Assembly (NCBI GenBank): GCA_030549335.1
Contig: CM060196.1
Span: 23,828,501 to 23,892,500 of the forward strand
DNA from: Pontederia crassipes
Taxonomy: Eukaryota; Streptophyta; Magnoliopsida; Commelinales; Pontederiaceae
Direction: 5' to 3'
Length of the DNA stretch: 64,000 nucleotides
The notes below the pieces were generated by a model, which was not told the DNA's origin, ran no database searches, and worked only from the letters and a program-made list of their open reading frames with translations. Positions within the stretch are counted from its first letter, which is position 1; every line of letters starts with the position of its first letter. The translations under genes were made by a program, and so were the position numbers. Below are positions 12,157-23,997 of this stretch, in pieces.

Positions 12157-12581
12157 TCAGTTCTCTTTCCTGCTGGCGATCTTGAACCACTAACTTTGCG
12201 GACTGCAACTCCCGTCCTCGTTGTTTATGCAGACGTAGGGGTTCGTCACAATGCTGCCATCTGCGCTCGCTTCAAAGCATATCGGGGTGTCGCCGCTGCT
12301 GAGAATCCTGGAAGCAAGGTGCATCCCAGACGCGGAAATCGGTTGCCACCTTGTGCTACTACGGTCCCTCCCAACACTTGCTGCCTGCCCTATTACGTCG
12401 GCCGACACGCAGCAGCCTTTATCCTTGATCATTAAATTCAGTTCCGCCGTATGGAACCACTCGTCCGAATCTGCACAGGAGCCCAGCACAAGCTCATTCA
12501 TTCCATTCTTTGCTACTGCACAAAGCCCTGTGAGAGGATGGAATAGCACACTCTAAGGATCCTTGATTTGCAGTCCAGGAC
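12157..12581 (-). pseudogene. GH5 pseudogene exon 4: ricin-B-type lectin domain
   Basis: Begins after a good acceptor (gcag at 12585-12582) with GPGLQIKDP, then a TAG, then LFHPLTGLCAV. The LFHP.TGLC and W..ISASGMHLAS blocks match the C-terminal beta-trefoil part of plant GH5 proteins. A second TAG follows CSPQS at about 12188; the ancestral frame goes on WFKIASRKEN to a TGA at 12159-12157. The open stretch between the two stops is 12549-12190. Confidence 0.82.
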
Positions 12582-12681
12582 CTGCATGCACCATGAGATC
12601 AGTCATACCTTTTGCTTCCTTGCGTAGTGATCATACATATCAGTCCTCAAAATGTCGACAGAAGCAGAAACTTGTATGTAC

Positions 12682-12732
12682 CTTGAAGGGGAGACTGCAG
12701 TGTAGCAACTCTGGCTATGAAGCCGGGATTGT
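12682..12732 (-). pseudogene. GH5 pseudogene exon 3, 3' remnant
   Basis: Reads NNPGFIARVATLQSPLQ up to a splice donor (CAAG|GTACAT). This matches the family block just before the lectin domain. The other part of this exon ends at 15299; the intervening 2.6 kb is an insertion. Confidence 0.75.
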
Positions 12733-15298
12733 TGTGACGACCAACCTCGACGGATATCCGTCACGAGGGGGTAAAATAATGATATTATTTATCTTAAAGT
12801 TCGATTATAAATAAAACGCAGGAATTGTGATTAAAAAAGAAGCTATCACAAATTTTTCAAAAAAATTCTATGCATAGGAAGGATAATGATCAAAATGGCA
12901 ACATGTACATACAATATATTCATCTCAAAATATAGTTTGTCATATGATAAGAAGGGACAAAGTCTATAACATGGTAATAAAAATATAAGAGCATTTCAGC
13001 TCAACCTCATGTAGAACAAAAAGATGCAAGTTTCCAATCAAAGGACACTATGATCACAAGATTCAAAATTCATTTGCCAAAAGTTTCCAAAGCTAGAAAC
13101 TGGCACACATTTAAAGTTTTTTTAAAGCCATAAGTAGATAACAAGGACTGATTCTTTCCTCACACAGCCTACTTCCAATCATGAATTTCCTAAAATATAC
13201 TTAGCAATCATCACCTACAAGGAATAAAAAATGAGAGGTAAGCACTATGAGCTTAGTGAGTGGAGGGCACATGAATATAAGAAAAATCAAGAACCGATAT
13301 CCCACGTAAAAATTGAAATCCCAAAAAAAAATGTATGAGATGATATGACAAAATAATTACTCTCTTTAACTACAAAGGAAGTAGTGCAAAGAGAGGAATA
13401 TGCCTCACCTAGGACGTATGGTCAATATGATTCCTAAGTAAGTTATTATGCGGACTAGAAGTTGCCACCATCCACGGGCTTAATAATTTACTACTACGTT
13501 ATCGTCCTTGCGTAGGAAAGTGTAACTCATACTATGGATTTAATATTTGTCATCATGGAATGGTCGTAATAGTTGCCGCACCTACTCGGAGTTGATCAAG
13601 CTCCGATGAAATATAAATCTCACTACAAAGCGATTTTTGTATGATATAATTAAAATGATGTATGAATGCACATGCTCTGGCAAATAAGCAAATTCACGGT
13701 TCAATTTCTACACATTTCGAAAATCCACATAAAGCATAGAATACGAGAAAGCACCATAAGTTCAAGAAAACAAATCAGATTTCAAATAATTTCAATTCTG
13801 ATTCTCCAATGGCATAAAAGCACACATTACATATGATGCGAAGAATTCCCTTAAATGAATCAAAATCCAAATAAAAAACTCGTCTTACATCGGCGTAAGA
13901 CTATGGAAGCTACTAGAGCTTTACTTAATATTATCATGTAATCCACTCACCTCGGGTAGGTTCGTTCACACTCAATCGTTCGTCCGAGTCAAATCTAGCA
14001 ACCTAACCAATATATTATATAAGTCAATCACTTGAAGTGTGTAGCAGGTTATAAGGACATAATATTGCAATAATACTTAGTTATCCCTAACTATCTTTAT
14101 TTGTAGAAATGATCATCGCTAATCGTTAAGACCTTTGTAGTAACTTTTCTTAGACAATGTATATTCATTAAACGTAAATATACATTACTGTTGATATTAT
14201 CATTGATGCATGTTACTGTAGATAATACATTAACTCATTCTGTTTAGGTAGTTTAGCATATATCATTATGTAATGGCTTGATTTTATAAATGCATAAACA
14301 ACTTATTCATAATCCATCTAAGTAAGGATTCAAAGATTTGATAGCTACTTTATCATGGATAGATTGTATTATTATACTTTAATTTACTAATCTACTCACA
14401 AATGCTGAATTTTAATCAAGTTAATATCTTTTTTACAAGTTAGTTATATGCAAAATTTTGCAGTTTAATCTACTATTATCTTGGAACAACTTCTATATAA
14501 ATGAATCCAACAATCCTTTCTCTCTCCCTTCCTTTACCAACCCAACAGCCACGTTATAACATAATTAACAATCAACACAAATTTTAAGTTCAAATTTCAA
14601 CCAGCAAATTAGATGCATACTCTTCTTAAGTAAATTCACCCAATCGGTATGTTTGTTTCCCCAATAATGTGTTTTACGTTTGGAGCAAAGAAGGACAACA
14701 TTAATATGTGAAAAAAGTATAAATCAAGGCATAATCACATCAAGTAATGCAAACTGATCCTAATTACTCTCACAAAAAATTTGAATGGTTCTGTATTCAG
14801 GTTACTGACGTGCTCCGATGATTGCGAGGGTTGGGCGTGAAAAGAAATAGAACAATAATGTCTTCAACATGAATGAAGAGAGAAACAAGAAAAAAAAATA
14901 GTCCCGGTCTTGATATGGGAAGGTTCAAAGAACTTGGGAACAAGAAATGTTCAAACTGAGACTTTCACGATGGCTGACTCGATTTCGGAGTTAAAAAATG
15001 AAACCCCAGCACTATGAAAGGAGAAGAGTTCAGAACCGACATTTATTGATCTCCCAAATTGATGAGCCAGGAGGGTTTCATACCTACGAAATGAGAAGGA
15101 AAGAAAAGAAGAAGGAGAGGATTTTTGTCCTCTCGTGAGGAAGGAAGGGAAAAAGGAAAGAAAAAAAGAATTTAATTAGATTGATTGAATACTTTATTAC
15201 TATTTTTTTTATAACTTTCCTATACAAATTAACAAAGTTTCAAACAAAATTTATTCATAAGTATATATATGATTGAAATACTTTATTTATTTATTTAG
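12733..15298 (-). mobile_element. Solo-LTR-like insert in exon 3 of the GH5 pseudogene
   Basis: The insert interrupts a coding exon. Its left edge reads tgtgacgacc, the reverse complement of an LTR ending ...cgtcaca. Reading the minus strand, the word gagtaggtgcggcaac (13570-13610 region) matches a word of the gypsy-1 LTR in the same relative place, so a minus-strand gypsy LTR is inferred. No internal gag or pol is present. The right boundary is not sharp and no clear target duplication was found. Confidence 0.6.
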
Positions 15299-15752
15299 TG
15301 TGTCAGAACCCCACATTCCTCACAGCGCCCCAGTTTGCAGTAGATAGTAGTAGCTTCCATGGAATGTGCCCAGACAACCCAATTGACATAACGGTCGGCC
15401 ATCAGGCTCAGAATGCAGGTCAGGAAGCGGTTGTCGTCGATGGTGCTGCCGTTTTGATTTGCCCCGAACTTGGAGAGCACTAATGGCGAGCCTTGGTCCA
15501 GCAGGAAAAATCCACCGCTCATGAGCTTCCCAAAGAGATTCCCGCAAATTGCGTTGCAGTTGCCGCCCGCCCAATCGCTGGTAATTGAGAAGGCGTACCG
15601 GTGGATCTCAAAGACGAGCTTCCCCTGAAACGATAGTTGCAATAGTCCGACACCCACGAAACTGAGGTCCTGGTCAAAATGCAGGCCTGATAGTATGACG
15701 AGGACATTCGGATTTGCTGCATGCACCGCCTCCGCTCCTTTTCCGCATGTAC
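15299..15752 (-). pseudogene. GH5 pseudogene exon 3, main part
   Basis: Starts after an acceptor (ctgag at about 15757-15753). The reading YMRK is followed by an extra A that shifts the frame, then HAANPNVLVILSGLHFDQDLSF, KLVFEIHRYAFS, FLLDQGSPLVLSKFGANQ and VVWAHSMEATTIYC. Family members have LSEFG, where Glu is the catalytic nucleophile; here it is LSKFG. The exon stops at GVLTH where the LTR-like insert begins. Open stretch 15726-15295. Confidence 0.87.
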
Positions 15753-15850
15753 CTCAGATGTGCCAAAAGTGGGACTATGAACTCTTTTAGCTCTGAAAAT
15801 ATAAAATTAGTTACATGTTTCATGATAAATAGATAGATAGAAAGATATAC

Positions 15851-16086
15851 TTGAACCAGTCGACCTCATTATCACTGTGTCCCCGCAGCTCATTTCTCAA
15901 AACATTCCTGGTGCCGTTGAACATTGTCGCCATCATTTCTAGGCCATGCAGCCATTCATCAGGGTCGAAGTACTTGTCACCGAAGAAGCCATTGCCGTCG
16001 TGCTTGCTGCAGCACCATGTTGGTGTTGTTATGTGGTTGTCCAGAATCACCATGATGATGTTGCTAGCCAGATTTGCCACCGCGGC
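15851..16086 (-). pseudogene. GH5 pseudogene exon 2
   Basis: Bounded by acceptor gcag (16090-16087) and donor gtatat (15850-). Reads AVANLASNIIMVILDNHITTP, WCCSKHDGNGFFGDKYFD, MATMFNGTRNVLRNELRG. The conserved NE pair in RNELRG holds the acid/base Glu and is intact. Six residues usual before LRNEL in relatives (family form VVGMSLRNELRG) are shortened. Confidence 0.88.
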
Positions 16087-16501
16087 CTGCAAATCTTTTT
16101 TACATTAGTTCAAATCGCAGATCAATTGGGACACACGAACAAAACTAAAGAATGCCAAGTATATCGCATAGTTTCATCTTGTAATTAATTATATACGCTT
16201 CATGAAATTAATGTTTTATCCCCTCGCATAGCTTACGCGTACACCTTGTATAATGCACACTATATATACAGTGGTGCATTCCACATATCTTCGTTCCTTG
16301 TTTGCCCGTAAATTTTTAGGATACATATTATCTATTTCAAACTTTTGGCTAGATTTTCTTTTTGTTATTGTTTTACTCTTTTCCTTTTGTTATTATTTTC
16401 CTTTTGTTGTTGGTCACTTGTGGCTGTATATATTTTGTTGTTTATTTGCTTCATATTTCCATCTTTATTTCTATTTTCATCTCTTAAGATGTTCTTACAT
16501 T
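16087..16501 (-). other. Intron remnant of the GH5 pseudogene
   Basis: Non-coding sequence between exon 2 and the copia insertion. The open frame at 16253-16573 is hydrophobic T-rich shadow with no family features. Confidence 0.55.
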
Positions 16502-16506
16502 ATGAT

Positions 16507-16828
16507 TGTTAGAATTTCTGCACGAGAGAAATTATGCACCGCGAGAAAACCCGAGAAATTTAAGACGACGTAAAATTGTATTAGATGGAAAAAACAGAAG
16601 ATGATTATAAGATCAGATTGCTTTCTCTTTGGACTCCCTAAGGAGTTTATATAGGCACTCCCTTTGACAGATGATAAAAATTACAGACTAATTGGAACTC
16701 TATATTAATCCCAAAAATAGGACACCTACCTTGTAATAAGGAAATAAATCAATTTCTTAACAATTTAATTCAGAGTTTGGGTCTAAACAGATTTTCAGTT
16801 AGAGTATGATTCAAAGCATTAATTAACA
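16507..16828 (-). repeat. 3' LTR of the copia element
   Basis: 322 bp, TGTTAG...AACA on the plus strand; aligned base by base without length change to 19342-19663. Confidence 0.95.
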
Positions 16829-16842
16829 AATCTCCACCTTGA
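16829..16842 (-). other. Polypurine tract of the copia element
   Basis: On the minus strand the sequence caaggtggagattt directly precedes the 3' LTR, the usual plant copia form. Confidence 0.8.
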
Positions 16843-17297
16843 ATTGAATCCTACAATCAGATATCTAACACTTTCTGCCGCTGTCAGTCCCAGTTCTGAT
16901 TCTGCACATGTGATAACATTCTTGTAGCTTGATCTGGTGATTCCACCTCTTCAACTACTTGGAATGCATATGTAACCATGTCCTCAAAGTCATAACGCTT
17001 CAGAGGACCTACTTGCCTGCGAGAACGTCCTACAGCCAGACTTGTCGTAGCTTCTTCTGTTTGCTCCTCAAGTTCAGGTTGTTCAACTTGATGAGATTCT
17101 TCTTCCTCATTCTAAATTGGAGTTAATCCAAACTCCACCTATTTGTTGACACCCTCCTCTGCTGAGTCAACAACATCTGATTTCTGCTTGAGCATAGACA
17201 TATCATCAAAGGATATATTTCTACTGTGAATAACCTTGTGCTCCGAGGGAGACCAGATTCTAAAGCCTTTTACACCTGCACTATATCCCACAAAGAC
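16843..17297 (-). pseudogene. Copia integrase tail and post-integrase linker
   Basis: Minus-strand reading FVGYSAGVKGFRIWSPSEHK, then NISFDDMSML, is the end of a copia integrase. A Glu-rich linker and a short segment QVVEEVESPDQATRML follow, then stops and the purine tract. The RT and RNase H region that should come next is absent. Confidence 0.75.
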
Positions 17298-18283
17298 TCA
17301 TTTTTTGGCCCTTGGTTCCATTTTTCCTTCGCTAACGTGATAATATGCTGGACAGCCAAACACTTTCATATTAGTATAATCAGCAGGATTTCCTGACCAT
17401 ACCTCAATGGTAGTCTTCAGATCGATCGCAGTTGCAAGACTCCGATTGACAAGGTAGCATGCTGTGCTAACAGCCTCAGCCCAGAATGACTTATTCAGTC
17501 CAGAATTAGAGAGCATGCACCGTGCCCTCTCCAGAAGAGTTCTTTCATGCGTTCTACTACACCATTCTGCTGCGGTGTATCTCTGATGGTGTGATGTCTC
17601 GCAATGCCTTCATCCTTTACAGAATCGATCAAAGTCAGACGAACAGGACTCCAAGCCGTTATCGGTACGAAGATGTTTCACTTTTCTCGATGTCTGATTC
17701 TCCACCAGAGTCTTCCATTGCTTGAAAGCTTCAAATGCCTCACTCTTGTGCTTCATCATGAATACTCATATCATCTTTGAGTAATCATCTATCACATATA
17801 GGAAGTATCTAGAACCTCCTAAAAATGGAACACGAGAGGGCCCCAACAGTCAGCGTGGATGTAATCGAGTGTTGCCTTCGTCTTGTGCGCGGCTTTCCTA
17901 AATTGATGTTGTTTTTGCTTGCCAAAAATACAGTGCTTGCAAAATCCGATTTCATATATCTTCTGACCATTCAGAAGATTGCGCTTGCTGAGGATGTCCA
18001 TCCCTTTCTGACTTATATGTCCAAGTCGCATGTGCCATAACTTGAATGCATCTGATTCTGATTTGAACGAACTACCTACTGCGGCCACGCCAGAAATTAC
18101 TGTGCCATGTAATATATACAAGGACTTTTGTCTGACTCCTCTCATGACTTCAACGTCACCCTTGGTGACCGTGAGAACATCTTCTGCAGCATCCATCCGA
18201 CACCCTTTGGAATCCAGAACTCCTAACGATATTAGATTTTTCTTCAGTTGCGGAACATGATGGACCTTTGTCAATGTCCTCAC
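17298..18283 (-). pseudogene. Copia GAG-pre-integrase and integrase core, frame-broken
   Basis: 18283-17819 reads HVPQLKKNLISLGVLDSKG, LWHMRLGHISQKGM and FCKHCIFGKQKQ, the HHCC zinc region of copia integrase. The core follows in other frames (RTDNG at about 17640-17660), and 17516-17298 gives NKSFWAEAVSTACYLVNRS and FGCPAYYHV. At least two frame breaks lie between 17820 and 17516. Confidence 0.88.
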
Positions 18284-18480
18284 CGATTGTCATGAGTTCT
18301 GATCTGAATTGAGCCGATTTTAACTATTTTATAAGCTGCATCATTGCCCATGATGACGTTTTCGTCATCAATATTCTGATAAGTTGAGAACCACTCTCTG
18401 TGCAGAGTCATATGATAGGAACATACTGAGTCAAGAACTCAACTCTCCTCTAAGCATCTCTGATCAGACATCATAAGAGC
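18284..18480 (-). pseudogene. Copia protease remnant
   Basis: Minus-strand reading VLDSVCSYHMT (about 18430-18400) is the copia protease active-site block, which is normally W-x-L-D-S-G/A. A stop precedes it. Confidence 0.65.
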
Positions 18481-19292
18481 CAAATCATCATCAGATTCGC
18501 TATTCTTGTGAGCTACTACAGCAATCGTGTCCTTCTTTTTCTTGGGACAATCCTTCTTCCAGTGACCTGGTTCTTTGCAGTAGTTGCAGATGTCCTTCGG
18601 ATTGATGTTCTTCTTCTTTTCGACTTACCATTTTTAGGGTTTGTCTTTCTGTGGTTGTTACCAACCCTGCGGCCTGAGTCTCCACAGCCTTTTCAGACAC
18701 CCTATGACGAAGTTCACGAGTATGTAGACTCGATTTTACTTCTTCCAGAGTAATTGTATCTCTTCCGATGATAACAGGTTGTACGAAATTTTCGTACGAC
18801 AGAGGAAGAGACACCAACAGAAGTAGAGTAGCATCTTCATCTTCAATCTTCACATCTATGTTTCATAATTCCGTCAACAGAGTATTCATCTGATCAAGAT
18901 AGTCTTTCAGAGGGGTACCTTCTTGCATGCGGAGGGCGAACAGACATTGCTTCAACAGCAACTTGTTGGTCAGAGATTTGGTCATGTAGAGACTCTCAAG
19001 TTTCGACCACAGACCGGCCGTCGTCTCTTGATCGGCGACTTCGATAATCACCTCGTCCGCCAGACACAATATGATCATAGAGTGCGCATTCTCTTCCTGT
19101 GCCACCAAACTTGCAAGGTCGGACTCCTTTTCTTTGTCCTTCGAGTCTTCCTCATTCAGTTTGTTCTTCGACACGTTCGTGAGTGGCGCCCATACTCCCT
19201 GTTGTTCCAGAAGTGCCCGCATCTTGATCTGTCAGAGACTGAAATTATTTTGTCCCGTAAATTTCTCGATGTTGACATTGTACGATGCCATC
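18481..19292 (-). pseudogene. Copia gag remnant
   Basis: Starts at ATG 19292-19290 with MASYNVNIEKFTGQNNF, then a TGA where Trp is expected, then RALLEQQGVWAPL and the UBN2-type core (LWSKLESLYMTKSLTNKL). A stop at about 18860 separates it from the second part, which ends with an intact zinc knuckle CNYCKEPGHWKKDC (about 18590-18545). Confidence 0.87.
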
Positions 19293-19326
19293 TCTACACC
19301 TAACGGAGGATCGATGATGAAGCATC

Positions 19327-19338
19327 GCTCTGATACCA
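19327..19338 (-). other. Primer binding site of the copia element
   Basis: Minus strand reads TGGTATCAGAGC, a perfect plant initiator-Met tRNA site, three bases inside the 5' LTR. Confidence 0.95.
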
Positions 19339-19341
19339 GTT

Positions 19342-19663
19342 TGTTAGGATTTCTACACGAGAGAAATTATGCACCACGAGAAAACTCGAGAAATTTAAGG
19401 TGTCGCAGAATTATATTAAATGGAAGAAACAGAAGATGATTACAAGATCAGATTGCTTTCTCTTTGGACCCCCTAAGGAGTTTATATATGCACTCCCTTT
19501 GACAGATGATAGAAATTACAGACTAACTGAGACTCTATATTAATCCCAAAAATAGGACACCTACCTTGTAATAAGGAAATAAATTAATTTCTTAACAATT
19601 TAATTCAGAGTTTAGGTCTAAACAGATTTTCAGTTAGAGTAGGATTCAAGGCATTAATTAACA
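19342..19663 (-). repeat. 5' LTR of the copia element
   Basis: 322 bp, matching 16507-16828; preceded on the minus strand by target duplication ATGAT and followed by the primer site. Confidence 0.95.
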
Positions 19664-19668
19664 ATGAT

Positions 19669-20571
19669 TCATTGTCACAATTTCTAAATATATGAGACAA
19701 GTACTAGAGGCCCCACTCCCGAGAATTTTTCTTCGTACGGGGACTGGGCTAGGGCCAAAGTAGCCCGGATTCAATTGGGAGATCGGGACGACGATAGCTC
19801 TCACTCCACATAGTCCGATCCTTAAAATTATTATTATTTAATTTTAATATTTGTTAATAATTTTATTATTGGAATCCTCTACATTTTCATTGGGTTCAGA
19901 TACTTTCACCTTCTTCAATTCAATAACAAAATCGGTTTCACTTTTTCAAGTTTCTCATTATTAATTTTATAACTAGAAGTGTTTTGATGACCCATTTTGT
20001 TTTTTCTTTTGAAACTTTTAAAATTAGAAAAGATATCTTTTTTATTTTTCTTATTTTTTTTAGTTCCTTATATATGGGTTCAAAAAAAGAAGGTCGTTTT
20101 TGGGGAGAACCAAAAGGGAATTATGTTTCCATTCCCTTAATTTAATAATTTTATTTTAAAAATATTATTATATGTGATTCTTAATATTGTATGATAAAAA
20201 AATTTGTTATATTTTTTTAATTATTTATATTTCAATGACTTAATAGATATATATTATTTTTCAAAATAATTATTTTATTATTTTTTATGATTATTTATTT
20301 TATAAAATAAATTGGTGAGGATTCAAGATCTTCGGTAGGAATGCGGGAGATCAAGAGTGGGTGGTCGGGTGGGATGGGACTATATCCCTTGCCCCGAGCA
20401 AGGACGGGTGCCAATTCCAAGAGGCCAATTATTTCAAAAATAAATGGCTGAATATCGTCATATTTCGATAATACAGACAAACGTCAGTTGGAATAGAATT
20501 ATTTTTTATCAAATGTCAGAAAACATAAAGCCATCTCAATACCAATGAAATCACCATTATTATGATGCCAA
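19669..20571 (+). other. Non-coding AT-rich DNA with GC-rich ends
   Basis: An AT-rich core lies between two GC-richer segments (19700-19810 and 20330-20430) that share words such as gggactgggctaggg and gggactatatccc. This may be another worn inverted-repeat element. No gene is supported. Confidence 0.35.
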
Positions 20572-20908
20572 CACTAGAAGAAAATTGTTGAATAGCGACA
20601 CAAATTAGTGTCGCAAAACTTGGAGACGCTATGTCGACGTTAATAGTGTCTCATTAACGATGAGATCAGGTCAAAAAATAAGATGCTAACTATCTCATCA
20701 TAGTTTTAATTTAGTGTCACATTAACGTTACACTGAGTCGATGCTAAACACGGTGCCATCGAGACGTTGCTTCATCGCTATTAACACACACTAAAATGAG
20801 AAAATGCACGATAGATTGTAGTGCTATATTAGCATCGACATGTTGCAACGCTAGCTTAGCGTCACAAGAAGTGTGCCTGCGTCGAAAATCAGTAGAGCTC
20901 TTATAGTG
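20572..20908 (+). mobile_element. CACTA-type MITE, 337 bp, TSD CAA
   Basis: Ends CACTAGAAG... and ...CTTATAGTG, the En/Spm (CACTA) terminal signature, flanked on both sides by CAA (20569-20571 and 20909-20911). The sub-terminal part is full of gcgtc/gacgc words (for example gtgtcgcaaaac, gtcgacgtta), as usual for transposase-binding regions. No coding capacity. Confidence 0.88.
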
Positions 20909-22747
20909 CAAGAAGAATATTATTCTGCTAAATGACAAGAATATCTATATTCCAATGTTTTTTTCTCACAATATTATTATTTTCATTTTTAAACACATTT
21001 TTATATTACATTTTTTATAATAAAAAATATCGACTATGTCATAAGGAATTTAGTTTTCCACAACTTTCATCCTAGATGTTTGTCTCTCAAAAGGCCTAGA
21101 AAAGAAATCCAATGTTGTTCCAGTGCCATCCATCTTTGCAAAGTCGTCGATCTTTCGATTCTGAAAAAAAAATCCATTTTCATCTTCAAGACAGAGCTAT
21201 CCACCTCCTTTTTTTTCTGCTGCCTACTTTGGCTAGATTTATTCAATATTTTACAAATATGAAGTTTTCTTCTTTTGTTGGTCCCCATGGTCCCCTTTCT
21301 CTCTGTAATTTTTGGTACATGTATATATTAACCAAGTTGTAAATCAGTTGTTTATCAAGAGTAGATGAATAGATAGTAATTTTAGACTCCGTTAATTGGG
21401 ATCATATAATTGAACCCCTGAAAGTTAATCAAAACTAATTGGATTTCAGAAAAATCCACTCGGTAAATTGGGACGATGCGTCCGCTCATTTCTCACTTTT
21501 GACATCCAATTTTGCATTTGCTAATTTCTTTCACTTTTGACATCCAATTTTGTACGTTCTTGACAATCTCGCCCTGTTCCACCTACCTAAACTCATCAAC
21601 TAGGTCGTATGGCTGCTGAATGGTAGCAACAACTTGGAGGCACGACAAAGGCAATCATGACAATAACACTTGGAAGTTGGAATTGCAGCTTCAGCACCAC
21701 AGGGCAGGGAGCATGATATGCTGAAGAACAGCCCTGCTCCGAATGCCTTGATTGCTGAAAAGTCGAGAGGGTCGCCAAATTGAGATTGAAGGTCTCCTAC
21801 CTTGCACTAAAATCGTGTGAAGGGCTTTGTGGATGTTGCTCATCAAGAAAACCTCACTCCCTTGAATAAATGTTCCTCACATAATGCCTTTAGGCGAGGA
21901 GAAATTCATCGTTGGTTTCATTTCTTTTTATGAGTTTTTTCTCCTTTTCTTTTCAACCAATCGGACGGCTCACATGTTTTGCTGTAGATTAGGGCCAAAA
22001 AGGTCCATGTATGCTACTTTTACCCTTATTTCTATACTTACAATATTTTATTTCAATTTTTTAAAATTTTAAAATTAAATATAGACTTAATTTTAAATAA
22101 AAAATAAAAACTTGGGTCGTCGAGTCAATTCAGATTAAAAAATCCATCCCGTATCGAGTTCGGGTTGAGTCCATCTGATCCAAATTAGGTTAGATCGGGT
22201 CATCCGATGAATACCTTTAGTCCAACCAAATGGCCAAAGTCCATATAGTTTAATATGGTTCGGTTTAAGCATTCAATTTTTAAGAATCAAATTATTTTTT
22301 TTTTACTTGGCTGAATTTCTGCCTCACTTTAAAAAGATGCCATATGGAAACAAAATCGTTGATATAGATGTTAATATATTTTGACATAAACCTTTATATC
22401 ATCTCCTACTAATAAAAAATCATTGGCTATATTAATATTAGTAAAAGTCTATACTAACGTAAATGTTATTTTCTTCGTGAGCATAAATATACCAATATTA
22501 ACGGTGCATATAACTCAGGTGATCTTATTAATAACATTGATAATTTGATTGATAAATGTTATAATGATCAATAATATATTATTAATCATAAATGTTTAAA
22601 TACAAATCTTTTTATTAATGATGATTAAAAGTTGTTAATAGATAGTTATCAATCGTAATGCAGTAGCAATGTCATGACATATATATCCAAAAGGATTTTG
22701 TGGAAAGTGAGGGGCACTACATAATAAACAAATAATATATATGTATG

Positions 22748-22748
<1 letters not shown>
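20909..22748 (+). other. Non-coding DNA
   Basis: No supported gene. 21590-21790 is GC-balanced and open on the minus strand (21778-21596), but I recognise no family in any frame. 22090-22290 has repeated gggt/cggg words like a worn transposon end. Confidence 0.4.

Positions 22749-22790
<42 letters not shown>
22749..22790 (+). repeat. (TA)n microsatellite
   Basis: Pure TA dinucleotide run immediately left of the AACCGG-type repeat. Confidence 0.97.
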
Positions 22791-22792
<2 letters not shown>

Positions 22793-22801
22793 CTAAGTAA
22801 T

Positions 22802-23667
22802 AGTTTAACCGGCTGGTCCAATCGGTTCAATCATGAATCGGTCATCGGTCCGATCTAGTTTATATTAAAAATCAAATTTAAAAAAAAACAAATTGAACTA
22901 GGTCAACCCGGTCGGAACCGGGTTGAATCAAAGAATCGGTTCAATTCATTTTTAAATAAAAAATCTGAACTACTAATTAAAAAATAAGTAGAAAAAAAAA
23001 GTGTATTATAGTATGGATGGTGGAAGAATAGGAACGGGGAGAAAAATAAGGAATTAGATTTTATAAGGGGATAAAAATAAGGGATTAGATTTTATAGGAT
23101 GAATGTAAAAAAAAGATATTAGTATCAAGTAAAGTAAATTTGAATTTGAAAATAAAAGGTAAGAAGGTAATAATAAAGTCAAATTTAAATAAAAAAGAAA
23201 ATTATCATGAACTTAAATAAGACGATAATTTAAATCACTATAAATAATTTATATTAAAAATTAAAATATAAGTGAAATTTATTGAATGATCTTGATTCCT
23301 TGAAAAAGGAAATAGATAATACTAAGAAAATTTTGAAATTATAAAATAAAATATGCGAAGATAGTAATAAAGACACATTTAAATAAAAAAATAAAGTTAT
23401 TCATGAAATTTTTAAATATGAAAATAATAAAATTATATTATTAGTAATATATATTAAAATTATAAAATAAATTTATTAATATTTGTAATTTAAAATTATG
23501 ATTAATATATTTTTATTTCATTGTTTATTACTTTCGTAGTTTGATTTATAATATATTTTCTTGAAGTAATAAAAATAATATTATTTTAATAAAATTTTGA
23601 TTCAATTCGGTCGAACCAATTCGATCGAACCAGATTAAATCGACGGATGATCGATCCGGTTTTAACT
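22802..23667 (+). repeat. AACCGG-rich inverted-repeat element, copy 2
   Basis: Left end agtttaaccgg, right end ccggttttaact (reverse complement agttaaaaccgg). Both ends carry several tcggttcaa/gaaccgg words around an AT-rich core. Same family as 10147-10850. Confidence 0.6.
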
Positions 23668-23918
23668 GCATTTTATCTGGTGTTGTAAAAAGTTGCACTG
23701 TCTTGGGTTCATTATGTTCATATTCAAAACATTGCTGTTAAGTCGCCAATATCTAATGAAAGTGGGATTATTTCAACTTTTTACATTTCTTGGGTTCTTT
23801 ATGTTCATATTCAAAACATTGCTGTTACACCAACTTTTTATTTCACCAGATATGTTTATATATAATAATTAGAGTATAATTGTTTATTGCACTATCTTGT
23901 AAAAAATATAATATATAT
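23668..23918 (+). repeat. Short repeats beside the GH5 piece
   Basis: The word ttcatattcaaaacattgct occurs twice (about 23713 and 23803), giving an ~85-bp tandem repeat. caccagatatgtttatata (23844) and atatatctggtg (to 23931) form an inverted pair. Confidence 0.6.
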
Positions 23919-23997
23919 CTGGTGTGGGTCGATTTGCGGGAGCTCAGGGAGCTGTCGGTGAGGAGTCGGAGAACCCAGGTGAGGCACACATAGTTGA
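23919..23997 (-). pseudogene. GH5 pseudogene exon 1, second piece
   Basis: Minus strand reads VCLTWVLRLLTDSSLSSRKS. The family has NCVRLTWPxFLATNDxLxSL after the GLNC that ends the 33219-32946 piece, so this is the next part of exon 1. The piece is GC-rich inside AT-rich DNA. It lies exactly at the other side of the LTR insertion, and both sides carry AGTT on the plus strand (tagtt at 23991-23995, cagtt at about 32946), a probable target duplication. Confidence 0.65.

Larger units (their letters stand above)
16502..19668 (-). mobile_element. Non-autonomous Ty1/copia retrotransposon with ATGAT target duplication
   Basis: Two 322-bp LTRs (16507-16828 and 19342-19663) begin TGTTAG and end AACA, flanked by the 5-bp repeat ATGAT (16502-16506 and 19664-19668). 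The primer site at 19327-19338 and a purine tract at 16829-16842 show the element is on the minus strand. It codes for gag, protease and part of integrase but has no reverse transcriptase or RNase H. I count about 23 differences between the LTRs by eye (roughly 7%), so the insertion is not recent. Confidence 0.95.

Noticed and set aside
21596..21778. Minus-strand open frame in a GC-balanced stretch, considered as the missing GH5 part
   Set aside because: None of its frames shows the GH5 residues expected between the 23.9-kb piece and exon 2.
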